Positions 10,701-17,692 of a stretch of 64,000 nt of DNA are shown here, piece by piece. The notes beneath the pieces are model-generated. The model was not told the DNA's origin, did no database searches, and saw only the letters and a list, made by a program, of their open reading frames with translations. This DNA comes from Symsagittifera roscoffensis (taxonomy: Eukaryota > Xenacoelomorpha > Acoela > Convolutidae): the NCBI RefSeq assembly GCF_963678635.1, contig NC_087069.1, forward strand, positions 8,320,633 to 8,384,632, in the 5' to 3' direction. Positions within the stretch are counted from its first letter, which is position 1; the number at the start of each line of letters is the position of its first letter. The position numbers and the translations under genes were made by a program.

Positions 10701-12930
10701 ATTACCAGACACCTTAAGTCGAAATACACCACCTGAATTACTTACACGAAAAACAACAGTTGAAATACCCAAAAACATAAAATTCTACCTTGCAGAAAAC
10801 GAAACATCACCCCGATTTGAATGCAAATATGCAGTAAAAACTGATATTGAACAATCACAAATAAATAATTTACAACATTTCCCACTTTATTTAGATTGTC
10901 AAAATAATCATTATGAAGTTGATCTACTTGGAACATCAACTTTCAAACCAATCCCATATTCTCATTGGATAAAAAATAACACCCAACAAAAACGAACAAA
11001 ACAACACCTGCCTAAGAAAGACCATTTTCCACTAATTGAAAAAGAAGATTTAACTGATAAAATAAATTTATCAGGACCACAAACAAATGATTCAAAATAC
11101 ACAATAAATCAAGTTTTTGACCTTCACGACCCACTTGATACAATACCCTTATCTAAATTCGAAATTGAAAACATTTTTCTCCCTCCAACAGAAACGATTA
11201 CAATTTCAACACTGAAACAATATCAAAATCTTGACCCGATAATTAGACAACTAAAATCATGGCACAAATATAAAACTAAACCTGTCAAGGCAGATTCAAC
11301 CATTCTAGGAAACAAAACACTCCTCCGATACTTTCGCAAATTTAACAACACAACAATTAACGAAAATACAGACCTTTTAGAGTATAACCTGAATGAATCT
11401 ACAGTTCCATGTCTCCCTTTAAGTATGATTCTTATAGCTTTTAATATTTCACATACACAAAATATTAAAGGACACTCTGGATCAGAGAAAACATATTCAA
11501 ATTTTATACAAAACTTTTATTTCCCAAATGCACCAATTTGGATAAAAGTACTATGCAATGACTGTATAGTATGTCAACTAAATAAACCTTACCCAAATCA
11601 AAAACAAATAGCACAAAAACAAGATTTTAAAGGACAAAGTTTGTACTTTAATCATCGTATCTCATTTGATACTAAAGGACCAATTTCACCCTCATCAGAA
11701 GGCAACTCCTACATTATGGTAATTGTTGACGCATTTACACATTATGTAGCACTTAACCCAGTACCACATTGTAACGCTTATTACGCTTACACAACACTCT
11801 ATGAACACTGGATAGCAAAATTCGGACTACCAGAAATTTTAGTTACAGACAACGGTACAGAATTCATAAATAATGAAATTATCACACTATGTCATTTATA
11901 TAACATTAAACACAAACCACGTACATCTCATGCACCTTGGACAAACGGCTTAGTCGAAGGTATGAACCGTTCATTACAAGAATATCTTAGATGTATCATC
12001 AACGGAAATGATACAAAATATACCGAATGGTCAGCAGATGTAAAATTATTTCCCTTAGCGTATAATTCACAAATTACGACAACTTTAGGAATGTCACCAT
12101 ACGAAATGGTTTTTAACCAAAAGCCACGCAAACCAATAATGTTTACAGCAAATTCTCATAAAAACGCACAAGGTTATTGTCAACCAAATAAAGACTCAAT
12201 TTGTTATAACCTACCTTTACATACACACGATGAAGATCATTTTCATCACCCACAAATTCTTAAACTAGCCTCCGGTACACACACCGAATGGATTCTAAAT
12301 AGAGATAAAAAACACAATGAAATTTATCAAAAAATAACAAAAAAGTTATTACAAAGACAAAACATTAATGAACAAATCAATTCACGTTTTACACCAGCCT
12401 CCGAATTAAAAATTGGAACATTTGTTTTAATACCTAATTTTAATACTCAAAAGGGAATTTCTAAAAAATTACAACCCCTTCGAAAAGGACCATACCAAAT
12501 AATTGCAAGACCCACTGAGGTCACATATAAAATTACCGACTCAAACAAAAAAGAAATCGTTCAACATCGAAACAACCTATTACCTTATTACCCAAAAGAA
12601 TACGCACTCCGCGAATTAACTCAATTATATTCTTTCACAGGATTAAAAATCATTCAAAATGAACCACATCTGAAAAACACAGAACAAAATGATAACCCCA
12701 CCGAAAATCAAAACACAAAACCAACCGCCACCAAAAACAATACACAAAACCATAAAGAATCCCCAAAACAAAGAAAAAATAGAAAAATGACCGAACAAAT
12801 AATACCCCAAGAACAAATCGACAAATCAGAAAATCGAAAAACAACAAGACTCCGAAATCAACCACGTAAAAACTATAAAATATTCATCCCCCAATCTAAA
12901 ATTTTAAAGAAAGTGGAATTTCAAAAGTAA
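4708..12930 (+). CDS. gag-pol: Gag-Pol polyprotein, 2740 aa, Ty3/Gypsy type
   Basis: One uninterrupted frame encodes both Gag and Pol, with no frameshift between them. Residues 1-590 are a long Gln/Asn/Thr-rich region. About 600-770 resembles a retrotransposon Gag capsid. A CCHC zinc knuckle is at C842-C845-H850-C855, followed by a roughly 190-residue Arg/Asn/Ser/Tyr-rich tract. The aspartic protease DSG is at 1229-1231. Reverse transcriptase has its first catalytic Asp at 1674 and YLDD at 1737-1740. RNase H has Asp 1886 and Asp 1956. About 250 uncharacterised residues then precede integrase: zinc finger H2249, H2256, C2286, C2289, catalytic D2321, D2381, E2417 (35-residue D-E spacing), and a GPY module at 2594-2596. 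All catalytic residues seen are intact. At 2740 aa it is much longer than most Gypsy Gag-Pol products, mainly because of the Gag N terminus and low-complexity linkers. Composition is A-rich and G-poor. Confidence 0.95.
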   Translation: MSSTHTPGEESPDDDEIFPFIVDATTDRGQHIFCKNLLLNLFEPGISPCKTEFPDVKIKRQIIDHYLKDICNITQQYGIYSIEFTSPNHNNRKYTIQTDDLDLEFSKVFSEYIKSIQYHNSQRANSIFTNEVFAIIYSYISILENEIPITNVSPTETSKHLRVRHEITLLSSYLNIIKENFTKDDVSQHTKHDLQKILAWFIIDYFTHNIDLIAQARKNFRPQNSNDDTAITEQSDYVWDPEWSHPAFISFPQTISSQAISTISYIRDYVKVIPLTIDATPLNYNTFLTDTQNNSLNSTVIHNENLNGTRNLTQQDIQTPSHFINEEIVHTTTTQQSISPIRPNLTTPRNTNPSQTQVTLQSTVKPSVAPKYSHMDYQTYRPMTIPSKTRKTFTRNNFTDHNYNYTHPSKTYNQPQRNFNQYTRSRNWDNPMTQPNSINFQTNPPQDHSENYPFFQQNKNKKQTSYQMDYLSSDDDFLQPDIFAPNTQEYPRQGIQKTRTNHRNFSPQPIDAQHQQPIQQQNLINTQSFQPIQQQNPMTAHSYQASQMQNEIPLPYYLQQHEITRNQLSNFSQMQNAAESLQMTMNPYLMGGSSITSNKPLMVFTGTDPEYSVEDYLNAVTANLILNIGPEPINTPLHQNWIHRRTALIQTTLDGAAQKWFSVLPLEIKSNWKRFTQEFSKMFDSERNKQQQRVLCNEIRRLPNETIKQIAVRIETLVRKAYSLNTHDYKNTKMTEILMMTLTPQLRKIAIKKRASHPSSIREPDLDFRKLVDKLEQAEITMKLEETENLKLQYVNRIETTPTNINNIQESETDLVEKITEILNIYEKNPNFKGKPSFKKWCNYCRRYGHSISECRQKQQDNQNKPQKYKEPNKSFYQYMKKDQNLPNKTVYSNNSSGKPLPNNTNYTRNQSPYNSSYRGRSPERRNTNNSSQNHYNRPNSRNNYSRSNSNTQRFVSRSNSQSRNNYYPNNQSRNSSYNRNRNYSYNRNRSYSNNRNQNYPNNQSRNNSYNRSNYNRPNNNYQNRSRNNSQNRHSSYNNRYRNYSQSPHRNNNNYNNSNNRHRSSTPKHQRQINQVQSNPETTSDPPGIDDTVTDTLQLNQINCTSSDSESDTENTLSINMIKVENYYESVIYEQPFSSHIYENQSEFLQNYYTTPINSTPTTQETNEINTTNQTNKNIKTKCLNTNHIYQNIQKEQPKEKIWTIPFLLESPRNKEFQPPDLEIDFLIDSGAESNIINIPTWNEIKTLHPKLTPLETSSKLATAQGSTLINYGKIQLFLLPTRTMEQSKILNKPFKQRFHITDIKYNIIGIPFISKYIPTINILNSKILIKDKYTKTKETSLTFFQRLNKQPPFFSKFYPIFNQQRKHLKPLSGNIYKFSIKQVHQYDKEQNTQKFYMSEFEFKPIHKFFKITISSIKYLKNSNSDIISLHVYNNTPYQVTLPLGLLGYCETNATISPIHEKAYRVNNILQLLDICQSTILNEELSINNIISNENRNTDYFTKTPYFKPTFNISNYTEDQQKFLTMFNFQHSQITQDEFEKLAKQLIKYSSVYATSKFDVGKISSSLHLPLKPDAVFKKQRASKVPIHLHDKVNRLLDILEQYNIISPVNKEEQPKGNTFINPVIILAKGESLKIVLDARYLNSLIDESKCNWPIEPIQVILTKINGKYFTTADMNSAYNQMPLDEQSRRLTQFVIGNQQYEFNRLFYGISIGPAAFSAFMSKIFRPLILKKNAITYLDDVFMQSQTKDEMFNVLEKYHQILQNENLKAAPDKSHFFLTRVKFLGHNIERKTITPLKSRIDAIQKLQPPTNKKKIQEFLGMLNFLSKYVYKMQLYLRPFYNILRQQNNFEWNTEHQTRFEEIKKLLIEQISNTIPDSNQPFYAMCDASNFGIGAALLQSHNGTNKMNLISANSRLFNQAELRLSTLMRECTAIIYTLTEYEFLILGSKHPTVLFTDHKPIIFLFTQKSNPNHRVYRFQLILMKFPNLHIVWTAGKNLALPDTLSRNTPPELLTRKTTVEIPKNIKFYLAENETSPRFECKYAVKTDIEQSQINNLQHFPLYLDCQNNHYEVDLLGTSTFKPIPYSHWIKNNTQQKRTKQHLPKKDHFPLIEKEDLTDKINLSGPQTNDSKYTINQVFDLHDPLDTIPLSKFEIENIFLPPTETITISTLKQYQNLDPIIRQLKSWHKYKTKPVKADSTILGNKTLLRYFRKFNNTTINENTDLLEYNLNESTVPCLPLSMILIAFNISHTQNIKGHSGSEKTYSNFIQNFYFPNAPIWIKVLCNDCIVCQLNKPYPNQKQIAQKQDFKGQSLYFNHRISFDTKGPISPSSEGNSYIMVIVDAFTHYVALNPVPHCNAYYAYTTLYEHWIAKFGLPEILVTDNGTEFINNEIITLCHLYNIKHKPRTSHAPWTNGLVEGMNRSLQEYLRCIINGNDTKYTEWSADVKLFPLAYNSQITTTLGMSPYEMVFNQKPRKPIMFTANSHKNAQGYCQPNKDSICYNLPLHTHDEDHFHHPQILKLASGTHTEWILNRDKKHNEIYQKITKKLLQRQNINEQINSRFTPASELKIGTFVLIPNFNTQKGISKKLQPLRKGPYQIIARPTEVTYKITDSNKKEIVQHRNNLLPYYPKEYALRELTQLYSFTGLKIIQNEPHLKNTEQNDNPTENQNTKPTATKNNTQNHKESPKQRKNRKMTEQIIPQEQIDKSENRKTTRLRNQPRKNYKIFIPQSKILKKVEFQK

Positions 12931-13528
12931 TTTTAACATTATACTTCACTATCTTGAAACCTTCGAAACATTTTTCATTTACATTTTTCAAAATAACATG
13001 CTGACAAGTACGTAATAATTCTAGTTCAAAATAAACCAATAGGATTCATCCAATCCGTCACTTTCTCTAACTCAAACTAAGACCAATTAGACGAATCATA
13101 TAGAACTCCAGGCACATCTATAACTATAACTTTACGACCTCCAGGTCAAAAATAAGCAAACCACTCCAACTTGACAACTAAAATAAATATCACCATAATA
13201 CCGTACCCCTCCCTTATCTAATAACCCAAAGATCAACAATATTTCCCCAACTCAGACCACGAATACCCCCAAAGCAAATTTGTTAACTTAGCCTAAAGTA
13301 ACAAAATGAACATTTTAATTAGCCTAAAGTATAAAAATCTCACCATACCCCGGATCATTTGACAAACAAAAATAAAGAAAAAGACGACCTCCCAGTCACC
13401 ATGAAAATTGCCCCCAACAATTTTTTACAGAACTCAACCCACTTGTCAAAAAACTAATAAATAATCCGACCACACTAGAAAATCGCCTCAAACAGCAAAA
13501 AATATTCGACCAAGAGATCATTTCTTAA
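12931..13528 (+). other. Non-coding spacer after Gag-Pol
   Basis: About 600 bp with no sustained frame. It has C-rich patches and a 13 bp direct repeat, TTAGCCTAAAGTA, at 13288-13300 and 13319-13331. It lies where errantivirus-like elements place the splice acceptor for env, but I see no unambiguous acceptor. Confidence 0.5.
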
Positions 13529-13720
13529 ATGCTCTTCTCTCAATCAGTTACTCAAATACTCATAAATCTTAAACATTTTTTTACAATACTTGAAACCTTT
13601 ATAATATTTCTTTTTGATATACTTGAATCTTTTCTAATAATCCTAATCATTTTTTGTAACATTTTTTTAAATTTTCTACACTATACTCGAACTATTCCTC
13701 CAACTTTCCAAAACCCTTGA
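13529..13720 (+). CDS. Small hydrophobic ORF, 63 aa (tentative)
   Basis: This ORF encodes a Leu/Ile/Phe-rich protein with a central hydrophobic stretch at about residues 20-50, enough for one membrane pass. It lies in the gap between Gag-Pol and the Env block, in the same frame as the next small ORF. A possible splice donor (CAG|GTACGAGT) follows its stop at about 13734. There is no second copy to compare, so it may be a chance frame in T-rich sequence. Confidence 0.3.
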   Translation: MLFSQSVTQILINLKHFFTILETFIIFLFDILESFLIILIIFCNIFLNFLHYTRTIPPTFQNP

Positions 13721-13756
13721 TTACATCCACAGGTACGAGTCATATAACTTGTCTAA

Positions 13757-13945
13757 ATGATACGAACAATTTTCAGTAGAACCGATATTTTTTTATTGTT
13801 TGTAATTTTCATAACATTTTTATCATCCCTCATTTTGACAATATGTAAATGTATAAAGAAAGCAATCTTCACATTTGCCCTAGCAACAATCCTTCTAATT
13901 CTTTTTTTGGAAGAATACTATAATAAACATAAACCTTCCCACTAA
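13757..13945 (+). CDS. Small two-pass membrane ORF, 62 aa (tentative)
   Basis: The predicted protein has two hydrophobic segments, at about residues 10-30 and 37-52, separated by a short Lys/Cys turn (CKCIKK). It resembles a small viroporin-like or leader peptide in layout only. Its stop comes just before the AUG-less frame that opens at 13951. No known family is recognised and coding status is unproven. Confidence 0.35.
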   Translation: MIRTIFSRTDIFLLFVIFITFLSSLILTICKCIKKAIFTFALATILLILFLEEYYNKHKPSH

Positions 13946-13950
13946 AGTAA

Positions 13951-15086
13951 CAATTCAAAAATCCATCAAAAATTGCTACCCAACAGTCACAGAATCAGTC
14001 TTCACCGACATCATCCCAAGATAACCAAACACCACCTTCAACTACTCAAAATCCTCAAACATCTACACGAATTTCTTTTCAAGACAATCCATACACTTTT
14101 GAAGAACGACATGCTCGTTTATCAGAACCACTAGAACCAGTTCAACGACAAGCACCTCTAAGCGAACCAACATATAACCTATACCCAACACTACCACAAG
14201 AACTAAGTAGAATAAGAAATCCTAGTCAAAACCAAAATACAGTCGAAATAAATAGACAAATTATACATCCTCGACGAAACAGAAATTTTCAAACTCCACG
14301 AGTTCATTTTGATATACCTCAATCCCCATCACAAAACACTCCAGAAAACCCCATTGGTATATTACCAGAAACCCCTACGCTTCTTTCACAACGTAGCACC
14401 TCAAGCCTACCATCAGATTACTTAGGTTCAACACCAACATCTGAACAAATACGTGAAAATCCCTTTAACCCCCCAAACCAGGCATCACGACTACCATATT
14501 GGACAACACATTCATTTACACAAGGTGAATTAAATTTAGTCAATAATCCAATAGATATTTCTACGGATACAACAACATCCTCATCACTACCAGAAACATT
14601 ATCACTACCATCAACACCATCAATAAGCCAGATTTCACCACCACCTTTTAACTTAAATTTTCCAAATAATCTCGACGCCAGATATCGAGAACAATCATCA
14701 ATAAATATTCCTTTAAGACTAGATTGGAATAATTTACAGCACCTCCACCATTATTTGGACAACATCAAGAAAGTAACCGCCTTCATAACTGGGCACTTAA
14801 TAGATTACAATATCGCCAAGATATTCACAACGATATCCGTGATCACAATATTCAAATACTCCAACAAAACAGTTTACAATTAAAGTTTGAAATCACAGTT
14901 AAGTTAAATAATATTACCCAACATCCCTACCCATTAAATCCACCTAACATAACAGCTCAATCACTACCACCACCGTTTATAACTACTGAAGTAATATACA
15001 AATACGACAGATATACCAAAAACACAATTGGCTACATTACATATTATAATCCATACTCAGGATTATCATACACATGTATATTCTAA
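13951..15086 (+). CDS. AUG-less ORF with one internal frame break, upstream of Env
   Basis: Frame 1 is open from 13951 to 14883 without an ATG. At about 14733-14736 the coding signal (Pro/Gln/Asn-rich, low G) moves to frame 3, which stays open to a TAA at 15084-15086. The break is equivalent to one missing base, or a -1 shift. The local bases (T AAT TTA) are not a canonical slippery heptamer, so an indel or assembly error is likeliest. The N-terminal ~250 residues are Pro/Ser/Thr/Gln-rich. The C-terminal ~115 residues are denser and end in a Tyr-rich segment. The end overlaps the Env start by 13 bp. Lack of any AUG implies that an upstream exon is spliced on, or non-AUG initiation. The family is not recognised. 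Confidence 0.55.
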
Positions 15087-17692
15087 AATTATTAATTTTT
15101 CTCCAACTCCTTTTTCTAGTAATCTCAAATCAAAACATAAACCCTTCCCCTCGTACAGGACCACAAGATTTATTAGTAACACATTACGATTGTGAAGAAA
15201 TTGAACAAAAAACACTACATAAATATGCAATAAATCAAGTATCACAATGTGAAACAGAACCACAAGCTATAGAAACCACAGATGCAATAGCAACACTCTA
15301 TTCAAAAGCCCGAGCAACAACAGTTACAGGTTATAAATTCACAGCAACATTTTCCGAAAAGAAAGTACATTGTTCACAAGTCTCGAACGGAAACAAAAAC
15401 CGACTTGACCATGAATCATTCTATCAAAGTAATATAGAACGTCTTTTACATCTCAATCCCGACGATTGTAAAAATGAATTACTTAGACTAAACATCACAC
15501 AAAATAAAAACTCCCAAAGAAAGTTAGTTAATTTTCAAGTTTTTCCAGACTCTGTACATCAATCACAACTTGAAAGACACCAAGGACATATAAAACTAGA
15601 CGAAAAATACCCGTATAACGGCGCACACGGACGATTAACCTATGACCTACACGATAAACATTGGATACCACACATTGGTATAAATGACCCATCAAACTGC
15701 AAAGCAGACACAAAAAATAAAGGATACCAAGAAATAATGTTTTTTGATTGGAAAATACAACTCGAAAAAATACAACTAACACGAGATTTATCAGATAATA
15801 CAATGATCTATCAAGGAATCCGATTACCTTGTAAAAATGATCAAGGTTATTGCGACCCTACAACCAGAACACAAGCAACAATTGTTTGGTTCCCCGAAGA
15901 TACATGTACAACATTTCAAGTAGCAAAAATACACGCTCGTATGATAAAATTTCACGAAAAATATTTTATACAATCAATTCCATATGAACAAGTCCATCCA
16001 TCACGAAAACTAAGTTCTAATTTTAGAAACATAGACAATATAGAAAATAAATTGACACGTTTTCAAATATATCAAGAAACAGAACTTGCATGTAAATACA
16101 GGAATCCACTTCACAGAACACAATACTCTGAAATATTAGTTGAATACGAAAAAGGATTCGACATGACCACTGGAAAAGTAAAAATTGACCCATATGCCAC
16201 AGGTCATCCTCCAAACGAAGGAACATCCTATATACCAGTTAATTTTGAAAAAAGCAACGGACAACCTGGTGGACATCTAAAACCCCATGACACCAGAAGC
16301 ACACGCTTACAAGAATTATCACTAATGAATACTACATATTTCGGTAATATCCACTATGATATTCATTTAGATATGAAACTAGATTATACAATTAGCCGAA
16401 TTTTTCAAGAAATGTCACTCTCCGAATTAGAAACACTACACCAACTATGCGAATTAGAACGAACACAAATATTACAATCACTTGCACTAGCAGTATTAAA
16501 AATACCCTATGCAGGATACTTATTATCTGGAAATAGATCAAATTTTTTAGACTATGAAGGAAACATCTTATGGTTTTATACTTGTACTAAAAAAGTATCG
16601 CCACTATACGTTTTTGAAGATAAACGATGTTATAAAAGAATCCCTATCTTTTATAAGAATAAAGTACATTTCGTGGATACACTTTCACGAAGAACCTATT
16701 TCTGGGATACCGCAGTCCCATGTGGATCAGAAAACAGCCACAATGTAGTACAACTAAACCCTGATGAAAATAAATATTATCTTCTCACTCCATATCCCAC
16801 ATTAATGCAATCACTCAAAAAATTTTCACCAGAAAGCATTCGCGCTATTGCTCGAAACCCAAATATAGACTTACAATCAATAGGAATCTATTCAAAATCA
16901 GATATTCAACATCACATTAGAACACAACAATTCCAAGAATTATTAACACAAATGGACACTATACAAAGACAATCAATAGACCAAAATTTACGCAAACTTG
17001 CAGAAACCGCAGGATTTGCCGATATCTACACGCAAGACTATAGCGGATATTTTAAAGACATTAAAGATTATATATATCTAAACGGTGAAAAATACCGTCC
17101 CCAAGATATATCACCAATTAACATTTTTAGCTTTGTTACACTCAAAAATGAGATCCTCGATTTTCTAGGATGGCCCTACTACATCTTAGAAAAATTGACT
17201 ATTTTATACGCAATGTTTAACTTTATTGGATTTCTTTTCTCACTTTTAAAAGGAATCTACAACACATGTGCTATACACACACAAGTAAACAGACAAGCAA
17301 GCGTAGCACGCATACTCTTTGCAGGATTTTTTGGAATCTTTTCTACATCTATAAACAAAATTCTTTTAGACGCACAAATAAAAGAATATAACACAAAAAT
17401 AGCAACACGACAAAATATATACGACGAAGAACATAACAATGTAGACATAACGCCAACGGCACCACAATTACCAGCCCTACCAAATAACCATCCACTATCC
17501 CTAGTCCCACGAAATTTTCGAAATTTAGCCATCACACATAATCCAAATTTTCGACTCACCACATCACAAAGTCCCATCCAACATATAATGACACACCAGT
17601 CACAAGATGATAATACTTATGAACAAATTATTGAACAACCCCATACCACCGCTTTTCAGTCTCAAAATAATCATTTTTTTAGCCCACGATGA
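15074..17692 (+). CDS. env: Envelope-like glycoprotein, 872 aa
   Basis: A clear signal peptide (residues 1-18, Leu/Ile/Phe-rich) leads a large Cys-rich ectodomain. A hydrophobic patch lies near 468-486. A Cys-rich block then runs through ILWFYTC, RCYKRIPI and FVDTLSRR to VPC at about 500-560. A membrane anchor is at about 708-728, with a second hydrophobic segment near 746-760 and a ~110-residue Pro/His/Gln-rich tail. The order of features (an N-terminal YDC block, the central Leu-rich helix, then the paired-Cys block) is what I would expect of glycoproteins related to chuviruses and other negative-strand RNA viruses found in some invertebrate LTR elements. This is inference from layout. The frame is unbroken. 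The start overlaps the previous ORF by 13 bp and the stop overlaps the next AUG (ATGA). Confidence 0.85.
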   Translation: MYILKLLIFLQLLFLVISNQNINPSPRTGPQDLLVTHYDCEEIEQKTLHKYAINQVSQCETEPQAIETTDAIATLYSKARATTVTGYKFTATFSEKKVHCSQVSNGNKNRLDHESFYQSNIERLLHLNPDDCKNELLRLNITQNKNSQRKLVNFQVFPDSVHQSQLERHQGHIKLDEKYPYNGAHGRLTYDLHDKHWIPHIGINDPSNCKADTKNKGYQEIMFFDWKIQLEKIQLTRDLSDNTMIYQGIRLPCKNDQGYCDPTTRTQATIVWFPEDTCTTFQVAKIHARMIKFHEKYFIQSIPYEQVHPSRKLSSNFRNIDNIENKLTRFQIYQETELACKYRNPLHRTQYSEILVEYEKGFDMTTGKVKIDPYATGHPPNEGTSYIPVNFEKSNGQPGGHLKPHDTRSTRLQELSLMNTTYFGNIHYDIHLDMKLDYTISRIFQEMSLSELETLHQLCELERTQILQSLALAVLKIPYAGYLLSGNRSNFLDYEGNILWFYTCTKKVSPLYVFEDKRCYKRIPIFYKNKVHFVDTLSRRTYFWDTAVPCGSENSHNVVQLNPDENKYYLLTPYPTLMQSLKKFSPESIRAIARNPNIDLQSIGIYSKSDIQHHIRTQQFQELLTQMDTIQRQSIDQNLRKLAETAGFADIYTQDYSGYFKDIKDYIYLNGEKYRPQDISPINIFSFVTLKNEILDFLGWPYYILEKLTILYAMFNFIGFLFSLLKGIYNTCAIHTQVNRQASVARILFAGFFGIFSTSINKILLDAQIKEYNTKIATRQNIYDEEHNNVDITPTAPQLPALPNNHPLSLVPRNFRNLAITHNPNFRLTTSQSPIQHIMTHQSQDDNTYEQIIEQPHTTAFQSQNNHFFSPR

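Noticed and set aside
14730-14736. Programmed -1 frameshift site in the AUG-less ORF
   Set aside because: T AAT TTA does not fit X XXY YYZ and the downstream bases give no obvious pseudoknot. A lost base is more likely, so I reported it as a break.
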